From positions 62,001 through 126,000 of the forward strand of contig NZ_CP011382.1 of the NCBI RefSeq assembly GCF_000734895.2: DNA of 64,000 bases. The letters are read 5' to 3'. The translations under genes were made by a program, and so were the position numbers. The notes beneath the pieces are model-generated. The model ran no database searches. It saw nothing but the letters and a program-made list of their open reading frames with translations, and was not told the origin of the DNA. The stretch comes from Calothrix sp. 336/3. Its GTDB lineage: Bacteria > Cyanobacteriota > Cyanobacteriia > Cyanobacteriales > Nostocaceae. This document shows, piece by piece, positions 1 through 8,854 of the stretch; the stretch's first letter is position 1; the number at the start of each line of letters is the position of its first letter.

Positions 1-80
1 TTTTGGACAGTTTGAGCGGATTTTCCTGGCGTGACAGTAGGTGCGGTTGCCATGCTATGAACACGAAGCTGGGAAACCAT
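1..80 (-). CDS. Possible 5' end of a gene running off the left edge
   Basis: On the minus strand an open frame starts at ATG 80 (or the in-frame ATG at 53) and has no stop before the window edge. The second start reads MATAPTVTPGKSAQTVQ, rich in Ala, Thr and Pro like many disordered N-termini. No ribosome binding site is obvious before either ATG. I do not recognise the product and too little is visible to assign one. It may be chance. Confidence 0.3.
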   Translation of the reverse strand, partial: MVSQLRVHSMATAPTVTPGKSAQTVQ

Positions 81-333
81 AGGGAAATTGTCTAGAGACT
101 TTTACAAAACTACATTTCAGATTATAGTGTGCCATTGTCAATCCAGAGTGGCGAGTATTTCACGGTATGGGGAAAAGATACACCAAGCAGATGTCAAACC
201 CCAATCCGCATCAGTTCCTATGCAAATTAACGAAAATATTCATATTGGTGAGAAAATCGGATGCACCAGCAAGTGTCTCAGGAGCGAGCTAAGAGCTTGA
301 AAACAGTCTTTTCTCTTCAATATAGTGAAAACT

Positions 334-424
334 GCTAATTACTCAGTCATAAGTCACTCATCCCCAGAGATATCCCATATTCGTACTCAGTAATCACTGC
401 GATTGAATGTAATTAAGCAAGAAG
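334..424 (+). promoter_or_regulatory. Upstream element, copy A (duplicated at 785-873)
   Basis: A block of about 90 bp ends 55 bp before the small gene at 480 and recurs almost unchanged 450 bp downstream, before the peptidase gene at 960. It contains TTACTCAGTCATAAGTCA and, 43 bp later, GTACTCAGTAATCACTGCG, followed by ATTGAATGTAATTAAGCAAG. The stretch 371-423 is nearly identical to 821-873. The two ACTCAGT(C/A)AT half-sites at fixed spacing suggest an operator or promoter. That is an inference; the duplication itself is visible. Confidence 0.6.
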
Positions 425-479
425 AAGCATTTGACGCAATACTTGCGAACCACATTTACAAACATCAAGGATTACAACC

Positions 480-635
480 ATGAAAATATCACGTAAACTC
501 AGCCGCGAACTTATGCTCATCGCTCTTGATTTAGCCGATGGTAACGCTGATGACTTAGAAACAATGTGCGATACTCTAGAGGCGATCGCCGCAGAAGGCA
601 GAAAAGAAATTTCAGCGAGAAAGTCATCTAAGTAA
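480..635 (+). CDS. Small hypothetical protein (51 aa)
   Basis: ATG at 480 opens a 51-codon frame ending in TAA at 633-635. The product starts MKISRKLSRELMLIALDL, has a hydrophobic/acidic middle that should form a helix (LADGNADDLETMCDTLEAIA), and ends in a basic tail (KEISARKSSK). Three signs favour a real gene: a conserved upstream element shared with the next gene, a good intrinsic terminator at 727-756, and unbiased in-frame codons including a HIP1 octamer. I recognise no domain. It could be a small regulator or accessory factor of the peptidase/muramidase genes downstream, but nothing shows this directly. The overlapping minus-strand frame is judged a shadow. Confidence 0.55.
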   Translation: MKISRKLSRELMLIALDLADGNADDLETMCDTLEAIAAEGRKEISARKSSK

Positions 636-726
636 AACCATCGATATTGAATTAGTGAATAGACAAGTTTATTGATTTCTTCACTATCTAATAACTGAAA
701 TAAAATAAATTGCAAAAATCAGCTAG

Positions 727-756
727 GAGAAGGTAATTATTATCTTCTCTTTTTTT
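727..756 (+). terminator. Intrinsic terminator after the 51-aa gene
   Basis: GAGAAG (727-732) pairs with CTTCTC (744-749) across an 11-nt loop and is followed by seven T residues. It ends the transcript of the small gene at 480, so the peptidase gene downstream is probably transcribed from its own promoter. Confidence 0.7.
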
Positions 757-784
757 GTTTATATATCTCTTTGAGTCAAACTCA

Positions 785-873
785 GCTATTACTCAGCCAT
801 AAGTCATGAATATTCATTAATATCCCATATCTGTACTCAGTAATCACTGCGATTGAATGTAATTAAGCAAGAA
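785..873 (+). promoter_or_regulatory. Upstream element, copy B
   Basis: Second copy of the element at 334-424, here ending 86 bp before the C39-like peptidase start. The two ACTCAG motifs keep the same 43-bp spacing (790 and 833), and the last 53 bp are almost identical to copy A. Conserved spacing over two copies argues for a functional control region rather than coding remains. Confidence 0.6.
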
Positions 874-959
874 ACAAAGCTCAAAACAAAAAACTAATTT
901 TTTCTATATCTAGCTTTGACTTCGCTAACAAACATATTATCTATTGGAAAAGCAATCCT

Positions 960-1745
960 ATGAAACTGATTACTACTTCTAACACTATTTTCAAACAATC
1001 TGTCTTAGCTATTTCAGAACTGGCTGAAAACGAAAAAATTGATATTGCTGCGAAAACTGAATTTGAAGTAATTGCTTACTTAGAAATGGGCGACCATCTC
1101 AAGTTTACTCTCAAAACAGGATTTCTCACTGGCAGAAATACATGGGTAGCTGATATCAATCATATTGAATTAATTGACGATGATGGATTGAAAATCATTG
1201 GCGAATATAAACTCGGTGATAAACTCCCCGCAAAGGTTAATTTACCCGTTCCTTATTTCAGCCAACTTAATAACCAATTTCAGCCGACAAAAACTTGTAA
1301 TGTGACTTGTGTCGCAATGTGTCTCTATTACTTCGGTATTCGTCCCAAGAACCGCGATCGCCAATTAGAAGATGAACTATTTCAGTTTGTGGAAAGTAAA
1401 GGATGGGATAAATACGTCCATGAACATCTGCGGAAACTATTTATAGAATATGGGGTATTTAATGTCTTCAAAACTGAAGCAACTTGGGAAGAAGTCAAAG
1501 TACATTTAGCTAATAAAAAGCCAGTGATTATTTCTGGTCAATTTACCCGTTCGGGACACATTATTGTGCTACGGGGATATGACGAAACAGGTTTTTGGGT
1601 TAATGACCCCTATGGTGAGTTTTTCCACAGTGGATATCGTACTGATTTAACAGGTGAAAATCTCCACTATTCCTACAAACTTGTAAGCTCAAAAAGCTAT
1701 AGCGGTTCTGAAAAAACCTGGGCACATTTCCCTGAAAAAAGGTAA
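960..1745 (+). CDS. C39-like cysteine peptidase with N-terminal SH3-like region
   Basis: The 261-aa product has an N-terminal part of about 90 residues, predicted beta-rich and possibly SH3-like, then a papain-fold domain of the peptidase C39-like type. The domain opens with VPYFSQLNNQF, has Cys113 in the segment KTCNVTCVAMCLYYFG, His200 in SGHIIVLRGYD and Asp216 in WVNDPYGEF, which fit the Cys-His-Asp triad of that family. No signal peptide or membrane segment is seen. Together with the GH25 muramidase and the holin-like protein downstream it suggests a wall-degrading or lysis module. The substrate is not known; it might cut peptide crosslinks or process a protein. The gene has its own upstream element and a terminator at 1758-1807. 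Confidence 0.75.
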   Translation: MKLITTSNTIFKQSVLAISELAENEKIDIAAKTEFEVIAYLEMGDHLKFTLKTGFLTGRNTWVADINHIELIDDDGLKIIGEYKLGDKLPAKVNLPVPYFSQLNNQFQPTKTCNVTCVAMCLYYFGIRPKNRDRQLEDELFQFVESKGWDKYVHEHLRKLFIEYGVFNVFKTEATWEEVKVHLANKKPVIISGQFTRSGHIIVLRGYDETGFWVNDPYGEFFHSGYRTDLTGENLHYSYKLVSSKSYSGSEKTWAHFPEKR

Positions 1746-1757
1746 TCAATTCAGTTT

Positions 1758-1807
1758 TGCTTCTCAACTTTAATTAACTCATTTCCAACTTTTTGAGAAG
1801 CAGATTT
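1758..1807 (+). terminator. Terminator-like hairpin after the C39-like peptidase gene
   Basis: TGCTTCTCAA (1758-1767) and TTGAGAAGCA (1793-1802) form a perfect 10-bp stem around a 25-nt loop, followed by GATTTTT. Confidence 0.55.
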
Positions 1808-1821
1808 TTCAAATACTACCT

Positions 1822-1869
1822 CGTTCCTTGCCAGAGACAAGGAACGCATAACTTGAGGCTCCAGCCTCA
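1822..1869 (+). repeat. Small palindromic repeat (two hairpins)
   Basis: CGTTCCTTG (1822-1830) and CAAGGAACG (1838-1846) form a 9-bp stem, and right after it TGAGGCT-CC-AGCCTCA (1854-1869) forms a second tight hairpin. This pair of palindromes resembles the dispersed short palindromic repeats common between genes in filamentous cyanobacteria. It lies between the peptidase and muramidase genes. Confidence 0.5.
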
Positions 1870-1973
1870 AAAGCATACATAAATATCTCATCAAAGCTCC
1901 TCAAAGTCTAGGTAATAGATTTTGATGAAGACAATTTAACTCGCATTCATTTACTTTTTAACCAGGAGAAATT

Positions 1974-2912
1974 ATGTCTATTAAATTCACTGCACCCACA
2001 AATCTTGCTAACTTGAAACTTGGTAACATTATCAGCTTTCAAGGTTCTGCTGCCAATGAAATCGTGAAAGTTGAATTAATCGCAGACGCTAACTATAAAC
2101 TAGGAGAAGTATCTGTTTTTGAAGGTAACTGGACTCTTAACTATCCCTTCAATCGTCCTGGAAAACGCCGCATTACTGCCAATGGTTTTAATGCTAGTAA
2201 TCAAAAACTCAGCAGCGATGCGATTGAAATTTTACTTGTGGGAGACAAAAGCAACGAAATCGGCATAGATGTTTCCAACCACAATGGTAACCTCATTAAT
2301 TGGCAAAGTGTGAAAAATAGCGATGTTTCTTTTGCATTTGCTAAAGCTACCGAAGGTATAACCTATATTGATCCATGTTTTAGCGACAACTGGAAACAAA
2401 TGAAAGCTGCGGGATTAATTCGTGGTGCATATCATTTCTTCCGTCCTTTACGGGATGCAAATGAACAAGCACAGAATTTTCTGAAAGTAGTAGGAAAATT
2501 AGAATTAGGCGATTTACCACCCGTTTTAGATTTGGAACATTATCCAGAAGAAGTCGAAAAACAATGGCAACAAATTGATTTAGATGAACGCATTCAACGG
2601 GTACAGCAATGGTTGGATGTTGTGGAGCAGGAAACTGGACGCAAAACTTTAATTTATACAAGTTCTGGTTTCTGGAAAACCTACATGGGTGATACACAAG
2701 TGTTTACCAAATATCCCTTGTGGATTGCCCACTATACAACAAAACCGCAACCATTAGTACCTGCAAATAATTGGGGTGAAAACGGTTGGTTGTTCTGGCA
2801 ATATACGGAAACTGGTAGCGTTGCAGGTGTAAGGGGAGATGTTGATAGAAATCGCTTCGCTGGTTCCTTTGAACAATTACTAGCATTTGTTAAGGATTCC
2901 TTTGTTGCGTAG
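1974..2912 (+). CDS. GH25 lysozyme (N-acetylmuramidase) with N-terminal Ig-like domain
   Basis: The 312-aa product would cut the beta-1,4 bond between N-acetylmuramic acid and N-acetylglucosamine in peptidoglycan. Residues 1-90 look like a bacterial Ig-like domain ending in DAIEILLVGD. The GH25 barrel follows: GIDVSNHNG carries Asp99, FAKATEGITYIDP and GAYHFFRP are typical strands, PPVLDLE carries the catalytic pair Asp186/Glu188, and WQYTETGSVAGVRGDVDRN closes the fold. There is no signal peptide, so release would need a holin-like partner or lysis; a one-helix candidate is encoded 346 bp downstream. The ATG is preceded by AGGAG at good spacing. A phage-type endolysin or a tailocin-like accessory are the alternatives. 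Confidence 0.9.
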   Translation: MSIKFTAPTNLANLKLGNIISFQGSAANEIVKVELIADANYKLGEVSVFEGNWTLNYPFNRPGKRRITANGFNASNQKLSSDAIEILLVGDKSNEIGIDVSNHNGNLINWQSVKNSDVSFAFAKATEGITYIDPCFSDNWKQMKAAGLIRGAYHFFRPLRDANEQAQNFLKVVGKLELGDLPPVLDLEHYPEEVEKQWQQIDLDERIQRVQQWLDVVEQETGRKTLIYTSSGFWKTYMGDTQVFTKYPLWIAHYTTKPQPLVPANNWGENGWLFWQYTETGSVAGVRGDVDRNRFAGSFEQLLAFVKDSFVA

Positions 2913-2952
2913 TTATCATTACTCAACACTCATTAATTAATACTGTAGTAGT

Positions 2953-2977
2953 GCGGGTATATTGCCCGCTTTTTTTT
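2953..2977 (+). terminator. Intrinsic terminator after the GH25 gene
   Basis: GCGGG (2953-2957) pairs with CCCGC (2965-2969) across a 7-nt loop and is followed by eight T residues, a canonical rho-independent terminator. Confidence 0.85.
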
Positions 2978-3117
2978 GCTCAAATTCCCAGAGATGAAAT
3001 AATTTTATTCTCTATCTTTTAAATTACCAATTAATCAATATAAATCTAGATTGTATTTTTGATTTAGTTAATTTAATTAAACTATTAAATTTCATACAAA
3101 CCAGTTAGAACTTATAC

Positions 3118-3163
3118 TTACTCAGCAATGTCACAGTTCTGATCTCACTAATCACCCTGTTTA
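3118..3163 (+). promoter_or_regulatory. Third, diverged copy of the ACTCAG element
   Basis: TTACTCAGCAATGTCAC at 3118 matches the first half of the element before the genes at 480 and 960, and TCTCACTAATCACCCTG from 3144 resembles its second half (GTACTCAGTAATCACTG), here with shorter spacing. It lies about 100 bp before the holin-like gene. The match is weaker than between copies A and B. Confidence 0.4.
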
Positions 3164-3258
3164 AATAAGAACATAAGGAAATTAAACAAACGACAGAAAT
3201 TAATATCGATATGTTTAATTCCTTGTCCACTAACCAATAATATGAGGTGGCTGGAATT

Positions 3259-3588
3259 ATGAAACGCAATATTATCATCAGTATCGACCCAGAAACATTA
3301 GAGATTCAACAACCAAATACAGTTTCTTCTTTACAAGAATTTGCCTCTGAAATTTCCACAGAAATCACAGAAAAAGAGGACAGCAATATGCAAACACCTT
3401 TGCAATCAGACAGATGGATTTATCGAATTGTTGTTGGTGCTTTGGCTTTAACTTTGGTTTCTTCCGTTGGTGGTGCGGTTTATCTACAAGCTAAGGGTGA
3501 GGAAATTCCTGATATTCTCACTGCTTTGGGTTCCGGCGCGTTGGGTGGTTTGGCTGGGTTGTTAGCACCTACACCTGCGAAGGAGTAG
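3259..3588 (+). CDS. Small one-helix membrane protein, holin-like
   Basis: I place the start at ATG 3259 because GAGGTGG lies 8 bases upstream; a GTG four codons earlier would fall inside that site. The 109-aa product has a polar N-terminal half, one membrane segment of about 20 residues (IVVGALALTLVSSVGGAVYL) and a Gly/Ala-rich amphipathic tail, GSGALGGLAGLLAPTPAKE. Small proteins with one helix and such a tail are often found beside phage-type lysozymes, so a holin or spanin-like role beside the muramidase is a reasonable inference. No family assignment is certain. Confidence 0.6.
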   Translation: MKRNIIISIDPETLEIQQPNTVSSLQEFASEISTEITEKEDSNMQTPLQSDRWIYRIVVGALALTLVSSVGGAVYLQAKGEEIPDILTALGSGALGGLAGLLAPTPAKE

Positions 3589-3600
3589 TGATAATTGAAA

Positions 3601-3639
3601 AATTACACACTATAGTCAAAAAAGTAATAGTGTGTAATT
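3601..3639. terminator. Bidirectional hairpin between convergent genes
   Basis: AATTACACACTAT (3601-3613) and ATAGTGTGTAATT (3627-3639) form a perfect 13-bp stem with a 13-nt loop. It lies between the holin-like gene and the convergent NlpC/P60-like gene. There is no strong T-run on either side, so its efficiency is uncertain. Confidence 0.5.
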
Positions 3640-3654
3640 CTAATTATTAATAAT

Positions 3655-3694
3655 CTCAATCAGAATAATATTCAATTAGATAAACCTGATTGAG
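3655..3694 (-). terminator. Hairpin directly after the stop codon of the NlpC/P60-like gene
   Basis: CTCAATCAG (3655-3663) and CTGATTGAG (3686-3694) form a perfect 9-bp stem abutting the stop codon at 3695. It could end or stabilise the minus-strand transcript. Confidence 0.4.
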
Positions 3695-4552
3695 TTAAGT
3701 AAAAAACTGTGTTTGCAAACGTCCTATAACCAAATGCCTTTTATTTTTTTCTATTTCATCTTTTTCCAAATTATAATCATTTATTTCGACTGGATAAAAT
3801 TCTGATTCTTCACACAAGCTCCAACTATAACCAACAATCTCTCCTTTTTTGTTCGTAGATATTCTAAAAAATCCTTTTCCCAATCCACTATAGAAAGCAC
3901 AATATCTTTTATCCTCGGAGATACAGGCAGAAAAACCATTATTTTTGTATCGAGAATCTTTCTTGCCATGCCCTGAATTGCTCTGATCAATCACGCTGAC
4001 TTTCCAATGTACCATATCTTGTTCATTTGGTTTTAAATTCTGTATCTCACTAGGAGCTTCTGGAACTCCTGCCACTAGAAGAAGATGACCTGTATTACCA
4101 CTCTTATCTTCATCTTTTTTATACCTGATTGCAATAATATCCCCAGGCATAACTTTTTTAATATCTGTAATTAATGTGAATTTTTCCTGTTTAAAAATAA
4201 TCTGATGATAATCTTTTGCCAGAGGTCGTTCTTTACCCATCCATTCTTTAAAAAAATCTTCCTTAACAACACGGCTATAACTGTGGGATAGAAGTTTATT
4301 TATAAATCCACTGCAATCGGTCTTAGATACATATTCACAAGCTTCACCTACACCCTTCCAAATAAAAATAGTAGGTCTGTGTTGGTAGTTATTATTTTCC
4401 GGGCGTAAGCCTGAGAGCATTTCTAAAGCATCTTTAAGATGTTTAGGTAAAGTTTGTGCTCTTGCTAATAATGATGGGAACACTGTGCCAATAGCACTAA
4501 CCGAAGTTATAATCGAAGCTTTTTGCAGAAAAATTCGTCTAGATACAAGCAT
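3695..4552 (-). CDS. Tat-exported NlpC/P60-like cysteine hydrolase
   Basis: The 285-aa product starts with a twin-arginine signal: SRRIFLQK, a hydrophobic stretch, and a likely cleavage site near ARAQ at residue 33. The mature part has Cys80 in TDCSGFI, His156 in NTGHLLLVAG and Asp189 in VIDQS, spaced as in papain-like NlpC/P60 or CHAP amidases, with GDIIAIRY before the His as in that fold. The likely role is hydrolysis of a peptide or amide bond in the periplasm, possibly in peptidoglycan, after folding in the cytoplasm. It lies 54 bp after the WD40/AAA gene on the same strand and may share its transcript. The exact substrate is unknown. Confidence 0.6.
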   Translation of the reverse strand: MLVSRRIFLQKASIITSVSAIGTVFPSLLARAQTLPKHLKDALEMLSGLRPENNNYQHRPTIFIWKGVGEACEYVSKTDCSGFINKLLSHSYSRVVKEDFFKEWMGKERPLAKDYHQIIFKQEKFTLITDIKKVMPGDIIAIRYKKDEDKSGNTGHLLLVAGVPEAPSEIQNLKPNEQDMVHWKVSVIDQSNSGHGKKDSRYKNNGFSACISEDKRYCAFYSGLGKGFFRISTNKKGEIVGYSWSLCEESEFYPVEINDYNLEKDEIEKNKRHLVIGRLQTQFFT

Positions 4553-4606
4553 ATATACTGAATTTGTTGTAGTGTGACAACTAATTTTAAGTCAGAAAAA
4601 CGTAGT

Positions 4607-7441
4607 TTATGACTCATATTTACAGATATAAAGCTCTTTTTGTGCTTCGGGATGATTGTTAAGGTAGTCTTTTAACCATAAACAACCTTGCGCTAAAAGC
4701 TCATCTAATTTTTGAGAATTCTGAAATTTCGTGTTTTTTTGACTATGAGTATCGATAATTTTCTCTTGAACTCTCAAATCATCTGCACTGATTATCTTAT
4801 CCTTACGCTCTTCAAGCTTTGCTAGTTGTCTGCCAGAAAAATTCCAAATACGGGCAGTTTTATCGTCTGAAGTAGTAATTACATACTTTCCGTCAGGACT
4901 AAAAGTCGCACTATTAACACGATCTCTATGTCCTCGAAGAACGACTAATGTTTGACCCGATAAATTCCACAGACGTGCAGTACCATCCCAAGATGCAGTA
5001 ACGATGTGTTGACCATCAGGACTAAAGCTGGTACGAAAAACAGAAGCGTTATGTCCCCTAAGAATAGCTACCCGCTTACCAGGCAATTCCCAAACACTAG
5101 CAGTATCATTGCCAGAACCAGATGCGGTAACGATGTACTGTCCATTTGGACTGAAATTTGCGTCGTTGACATAACTCTCATCATGTTTTAGCACTTTTAG
5201 CAGTTTCCCTGATAAATCCCATATACGAGCAGTGCTATCCCTAGATGTAGTGATGATGTGTTTTTCATTAAGTCTTAAACCAGTAATTTCTTCTTTATGC
5301 CCTTTGAGAACAGCTAAAGGCTTACCTGACAAATCCCATATACGGGCAGTACCATCCCAAGATGCGGTAACAATATGTTTTCCATCAGAACTATATTCGG
5401 CTCTGGTCACACGGTCTTGATGCCCCTTTAAAACAGCTAATGTTTGACCCGACAAATCCCATAGGCGTGCAGTACCATCCCAAGAGGCGGTAATGATGTG
5501 CTGTCCATTAGGACTAAAATTGGCACGAATAACAGTTTTAGTATGTCCAGCGAGAATTGCTAGCTGTTGACCAGATAAGTTCCATAATTGGGCGGTATTA
5601 TCATCTGATGCAGTGACAATGTACAGACCGTTAGGGCTAAACTTGGCACTATTAACTCCTTTTCTATGTCCTTTGAGAATAGCTATCTGTTTGCCAGATA
5701 AATCCCATAATCGGGCTGTTTTGTCATCAGATACGGTAACGATAAGCCGTCCGTCAAGGCTAAAACTTGCATCACGAATACTTTTTCGATGCCCTTCAAG
5801 TTCATTTTGCAGCTGAATATTATCGAGAATTGTCTGCAAATTGGAAATTGGAACTTGAGTTGGATAGCGATCGCCTTTGACTAGTTCTTTTAATTCTTGT
5901 GCTGTAATCATCGCAGAAAATACAGCTTCTAGTTGCTGGAACTCAAACGTTTTTAAAGCGTTTTTGCTTTGTCTCTCTAAGTTTTTAACTGTAACTGCAA
6001 CCGTTTCTTTTCTGAGTTCCTCAGCTTGGTAAGCAAGAGTTACACCAGTTATTGCTCCCAGTAGAGAAATAATTAAAAAAACTGAACCAAATCGAATTCG
6101 AGAACTAGCTTTCTTATTTGCCTGCTGTAATATTAAGTTGGCTTGTCTTTGAAGTTCTATCGCTTCGCGTTTATCAACTTCCTGACTAGCTGCAATAAAT
6201 TTATAATCAATATCACTCAAACTTTTACCTGCTGCCCAAGCCAAAGTATCTTCTAAAGCCTTCCCCCGCAGTAAACGCGAATCATCCTGATAATTAGAAG
6301 CAACCCAAGCTTGAAAAGATTCATTATAGGGACGCAGAGAAGCTAAAATTCGGCTACACCATTCTTCCTTGAAAACTTCCAGATAAATACGGTTATAAAT
6401 TTTTAACTTACCATCCCGCTTTACCACCAATCCTGTTAACCGTAGTTCCATTTGTTCCAAACTATCATCCGCATCGATCGCACCTTGGGAAACTATTTGC
6501 TGACATAAACCCAACAAAATACCAGTTCGTTTCTCACCACTGTGCATTATGCGATCGCGGATTGTTCGTAAATGTTCTGGTTCGTCCTGAGATTCCCAAT
6601 TTTTGATTATTTTTTCCCTAACGATGGTTTCCAGATGTACTGCTTCTTCTCTAGGAGAAACAACTTTACCCTCAGCTAAAACCAATTTACAAACCTTCTG
6701 GGTCAAAAATGGTTGTCCCCCCGTCCATTCCAACACCAATTCTATCAAAGCTTGGGGATTACCAATTGCTGCTAATCCTTGTGCGAGGGGTTCTGCTTCT
6801 TCTAGTTGAAAACCTGTTAATTCGATGGCTTTACCAATATTAAAAGGTGTGCGATGCTTTTCTTGAATTAAGTCAGATGGTGTCGCAACTCCTAGTAATG
6901 CAAAACTTAAGCGTTGATATTTTTGATTTTCTGCCCTTTTATTCCAACAAGCTCGAATAGCTGCAAAAAAATCATCTTTAAAAGTAACATTAAGTAAGCT
7001 ATCAATTTCATCGATAAAAATGACTATCTGACTCGACACTTGCACAAGCAATACTTGTTCGATAAATTCTGTAAAACATTGAACGGGTGAAAGATATTCT
7101 CGTTCTTTTAACCAATTGCGTAAGTTAAATTCTTCAGATAAACTCAAGCTATTAATTAAACTGCGAATTAACCCCCCATACCATTGTTGAGGTGTAATTT
7201 CTTGTGTACCAATCGCGGTAATATCAATTGAAACGCAGGCAATTCCCTCTTGCTGTAATCTTTCCATTGTCCGCACTCGCAAGCTCGATTTACCCATTTG
7301 TCGGGAATTTAAAACATAACAAAATTCCCCAGCTTTCAGAGCTTGATAAAGTTCTGTATCTGCTTGACGATAAACGTAGGTTTTTGCGTCTGCGGGTAGA
7401 CTACCTCCTACTTGATATATAGAACTATTTTGAGTATTCAT
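4607..7441 (-). CDS. AAA-like ATPase fused to an eight-bladed WD40 propeller
   Basis: I start at ATG 7441 (944 aa); a TTG ten codons upstream is the alternative. Residues 15-350 match the AAA-like (AAA_35) ATPase type of cyanobacteria: [18 protein letters not shown], a Walker A variant [10 protein letters not shown] with Lys51, and Walker [14 protein letters not shown] membrane segment ([20 protein letters not shown]) follows at about 445-465, then eight WD40 repeats of the type [34 protein letters not shown], and a C-terminal tail [16 protein letters not shown] typical of these proteins. The layout is that of a STAND-type signalling ATPase with a sensing or scaffolding propeller. A second AAA protein with HTH lies just upstream. 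The ligand is unknown; a role in stress or defence signalling is inference only. Confidence 0.85.
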   Translation of the reverse strand: MNTQNSSIYQVGGSLPADAKTYVYRQADTELYQALKAGEFCYVLNSRQMGKSSLRVRTMERLQQEGIACVSIDITAIGTQEITPQQWYGGLIRSLINSLSLSEEFNLRNWLKEREYLSPVQCFTEFIEQVLLVQVSSQIVIFIDEIDSLLNVTFKDDFFAAIRACWNKRAENQKYQRLSFALLGVATPSDLIQEKHRTPFNIGKAIELTGFQLEEAEPLAQGLAAIGNPQALIELVLEWTGGQPFLTQKVCKLVLAEGKVVSPREEAVHLETIVREKIIKNWESQDEPEHLRTIRDRIMHSGEKRTGILLGLCQQIVSQGAIDADDSLEQMELRLTGLVVKRDGKLKIYNRIYLEVFKEEWCSRILASLRPYNESFQAWVASNYQDDSRLLRGKALEDTLAWAAGKSLSDIDYKFIAASQEVDKREAIELQRQANLILQQANKKASSRIRFGSVFLIISLLGAITGVTLAYQAEELRKETVAVTVKNLERQSKNALKTFEFQQLEAVFSAMITAQELKELVKGDRYPTQVPISNLQTILDNIQLQNELEGHRKSIRDASFSLDGRLIVTVSDDKTARLWDLSGKQIAILKGHRKGVNSAKFSPNGLYIVTASDDNTAQLWNLSGQQLAILAGHTKTVIRANFSPNGQHIITASWDGTARLWDLSGQTLAVLKGHQDRVTRAEYSSDGKHIVTASWDGTARIWDLSGKPLAVLKGHKEEITGLRLNEKHIITTSRDSTARIWDLSGKLLKVLKHDESYVNDANFSPNGQYIVTASGSGNDTASVWELPGKRVAILRGHNASVFRTSFSPDGQHIVTASWDGTARLWNLSGQTLVVLRGHRDRVNSATFSPDGKYVITTSDDKTARIWNFSGRQLAKLEERKDKIISADDLRVQEKIIDTHSQKNTKFQNSQKLDELLAQGCLWLKDYLNNHPEAQKELYICKYES

Positions 7442-7567
7442 TGTTGAAAAATAGATAGTAGATTGAAACAAGAGACAATGATTTTGGATATTGCCTTACT
7501 ACTTTTCGTTTGAAAGTCAATACCTAATGTCAGATTGTTGATTTATTACAGTTGGTAGAAACAGAAA

Positions 7568-8854
7568 TTATTGGTCGAGAAAATCAAAGCGATCGCTAAA
7601 GTATTCTCGGTACACTTCACAGCCAATTATTACTTCATTACCTACTGATTTTACTAACCCCATCCTGTACAAATTATGGGCTTGTGTGGGTGACACGCGA
7701 ACTGGACTAGGACTTTTCACAATTGTTTTTAAGACTGCTGCTAATTCGCTATCTTGTTCAATCAGTCGCCAGTAGTGACGAAGCAAGTTACCATATATAC
7801 CTCTATCGGTAACGGATGTCTGTAGTAATTGTTCGAGGGTAATAGTCGGGTTAAGTTGCAGATTCTTAAATGCTTCTCCTACTAGGTAAGGATGTCCGCC
7901 AACTTTATCTATCAATGGCTGAATTTGCTGCAAATCCCTCTCCAAACCGTATTGTTTCGCCAACAAAAGCACCTGCTCTGGAGTAAATTCAGGTAATTCT
8001 ATGGGTACACCAACATTAAAGGGAGACTCGTTTACTCGGAGAGGAACATACACTTCTGTCGAGTGAGCTATTACCAACCGTAACTGCTTCCAGAGAGGAC
8101 GAGTTTTTGCTTGTTCATGCCAAGCTCTTAATAATCCTAAAAATTCCCCGGCAACTTTTTCATGGGGAAATATGCGCTCAACTGTATCCAAGCACAAAAT
8201 CAAAGGTGCAGAAGATTTTGCTAATAAATACTCTTCAAAATAAGCGGTGCAGTTCATTTTTGGTGTAGAAAATTGATCATCCCAGTAGTCTGCAATTCGG
8301 TTATCCATGTGCAAACTTTGACTGACACTGACGCAGAACCACTTGAGGAATTTTTCTAGGTTGCTAAAGTTATCGGTTTCAGCATAATGCATATCTACTA
8401 GCACGGTGCGGTATCCTTGATGTGCCATTTTTCCCAGAATTCTCGCCATCAAAGATGTTTTCCCCATCCACCCAGGAGCTTTAATTCTCAATAAACCACC
8501 AGGTTGGGAAAGGGTTTTGTCACATATTTCCTCAATGGGTGGGCGATCGATATAGATAAAGTTGTCATCTTCGTCTGGGGTAATTACCCCGCTTCCATTT
8601 CCATCACCATTTGTGTTCAGGCTTATTTCCTGATTGGAGATATCTTGAATATCTTGCCAATCAAAACCTAATTTTTCGCTAATTTCGCTAAAATTTAACC
8701 AATCCACGGGTTTACCGTTGAGGAAATTACTTACAGTTGCTAAGGAAAATCCTAACGTCTCTGCCAAGTCCTTTTGTCGGGGAAAGCCTTGACGTTGCAC
8801 TGCGAGCTTAACTTTTTCAATATAATCTTTACGTACTCTTACTGAGCGTCCCAT
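7568..8854 (-). CDS. HTH plus AAA-like ATPase, possible regulator
   Basis: The 428-aa product has an N-terminal helix-turn-helix resembling the XRE type (QKDLAETLGFSLATVSNFLNG, residues 28-48), an acidic/Gly linker, and an AAA-like ATPase starting near residue 100 with Walker A APGWMGKTSL (Lys132) and a Walker B-like segment APLILCLDTVERIF. The C-terminal part (residues 350-428) is predicted to be winged-helix-like. Its DNA-binding end suggests that it regulates genes in an ATP-dependent way. It is transcribed ahead of the WD40/AAA gene with a 126-bp gap, and the two share the same ATPase type. The target is unknown. Confidence 0.7.
   Translation of the reverse strand: MGRSVRVRKDYIEKVKLAVQRQGFPRQKDLAETLGFSLATVSNFLNGKPVDWLNFSEISEKLGFDWQDIQDISNQEISLNTNGDGNGSGVITPDEDDNFIYIDRPPIEEICDKTLSQPGGLLRIKAPGWMGKTSLMARILGKMAHQGYRTVLVDMHYAETDNFSNLEKFLKWFCVSVSQSLHMDNRIADYWDDQFSTPKMNCTAYFEEYLLAKSSAPLILCLDTVERIFPHEKVAGEFLGLLRAWHEQAKTRPLWKQLRLVIAHSTEVYVPLRVNESPFNVGVPIELPEFTPEQVLLLAKQYGLERDLQQIQPLIDKVGGHPYLVGEAFKNLQLNPTITLEQLLQTSVTDRGIYGNLLRHYWRLIEQDSELAAVLKTIVKSPSPVRVSPTQAHNLYRMGLVKSVGNEVIIGCEVYREYFSDRFDFLDQ

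Noticed and set aside
88..300. Plus-strand 70-aa frame near the left edge
   Set aside because: TTG start, no ribosome site, mixed composition and no recognisable motif.
413..715. Minus-strand 100-aa frame
   Set aside because: It covers the better supported 51-aa plus-strand gene and the conserved leader region; it has no start signal.
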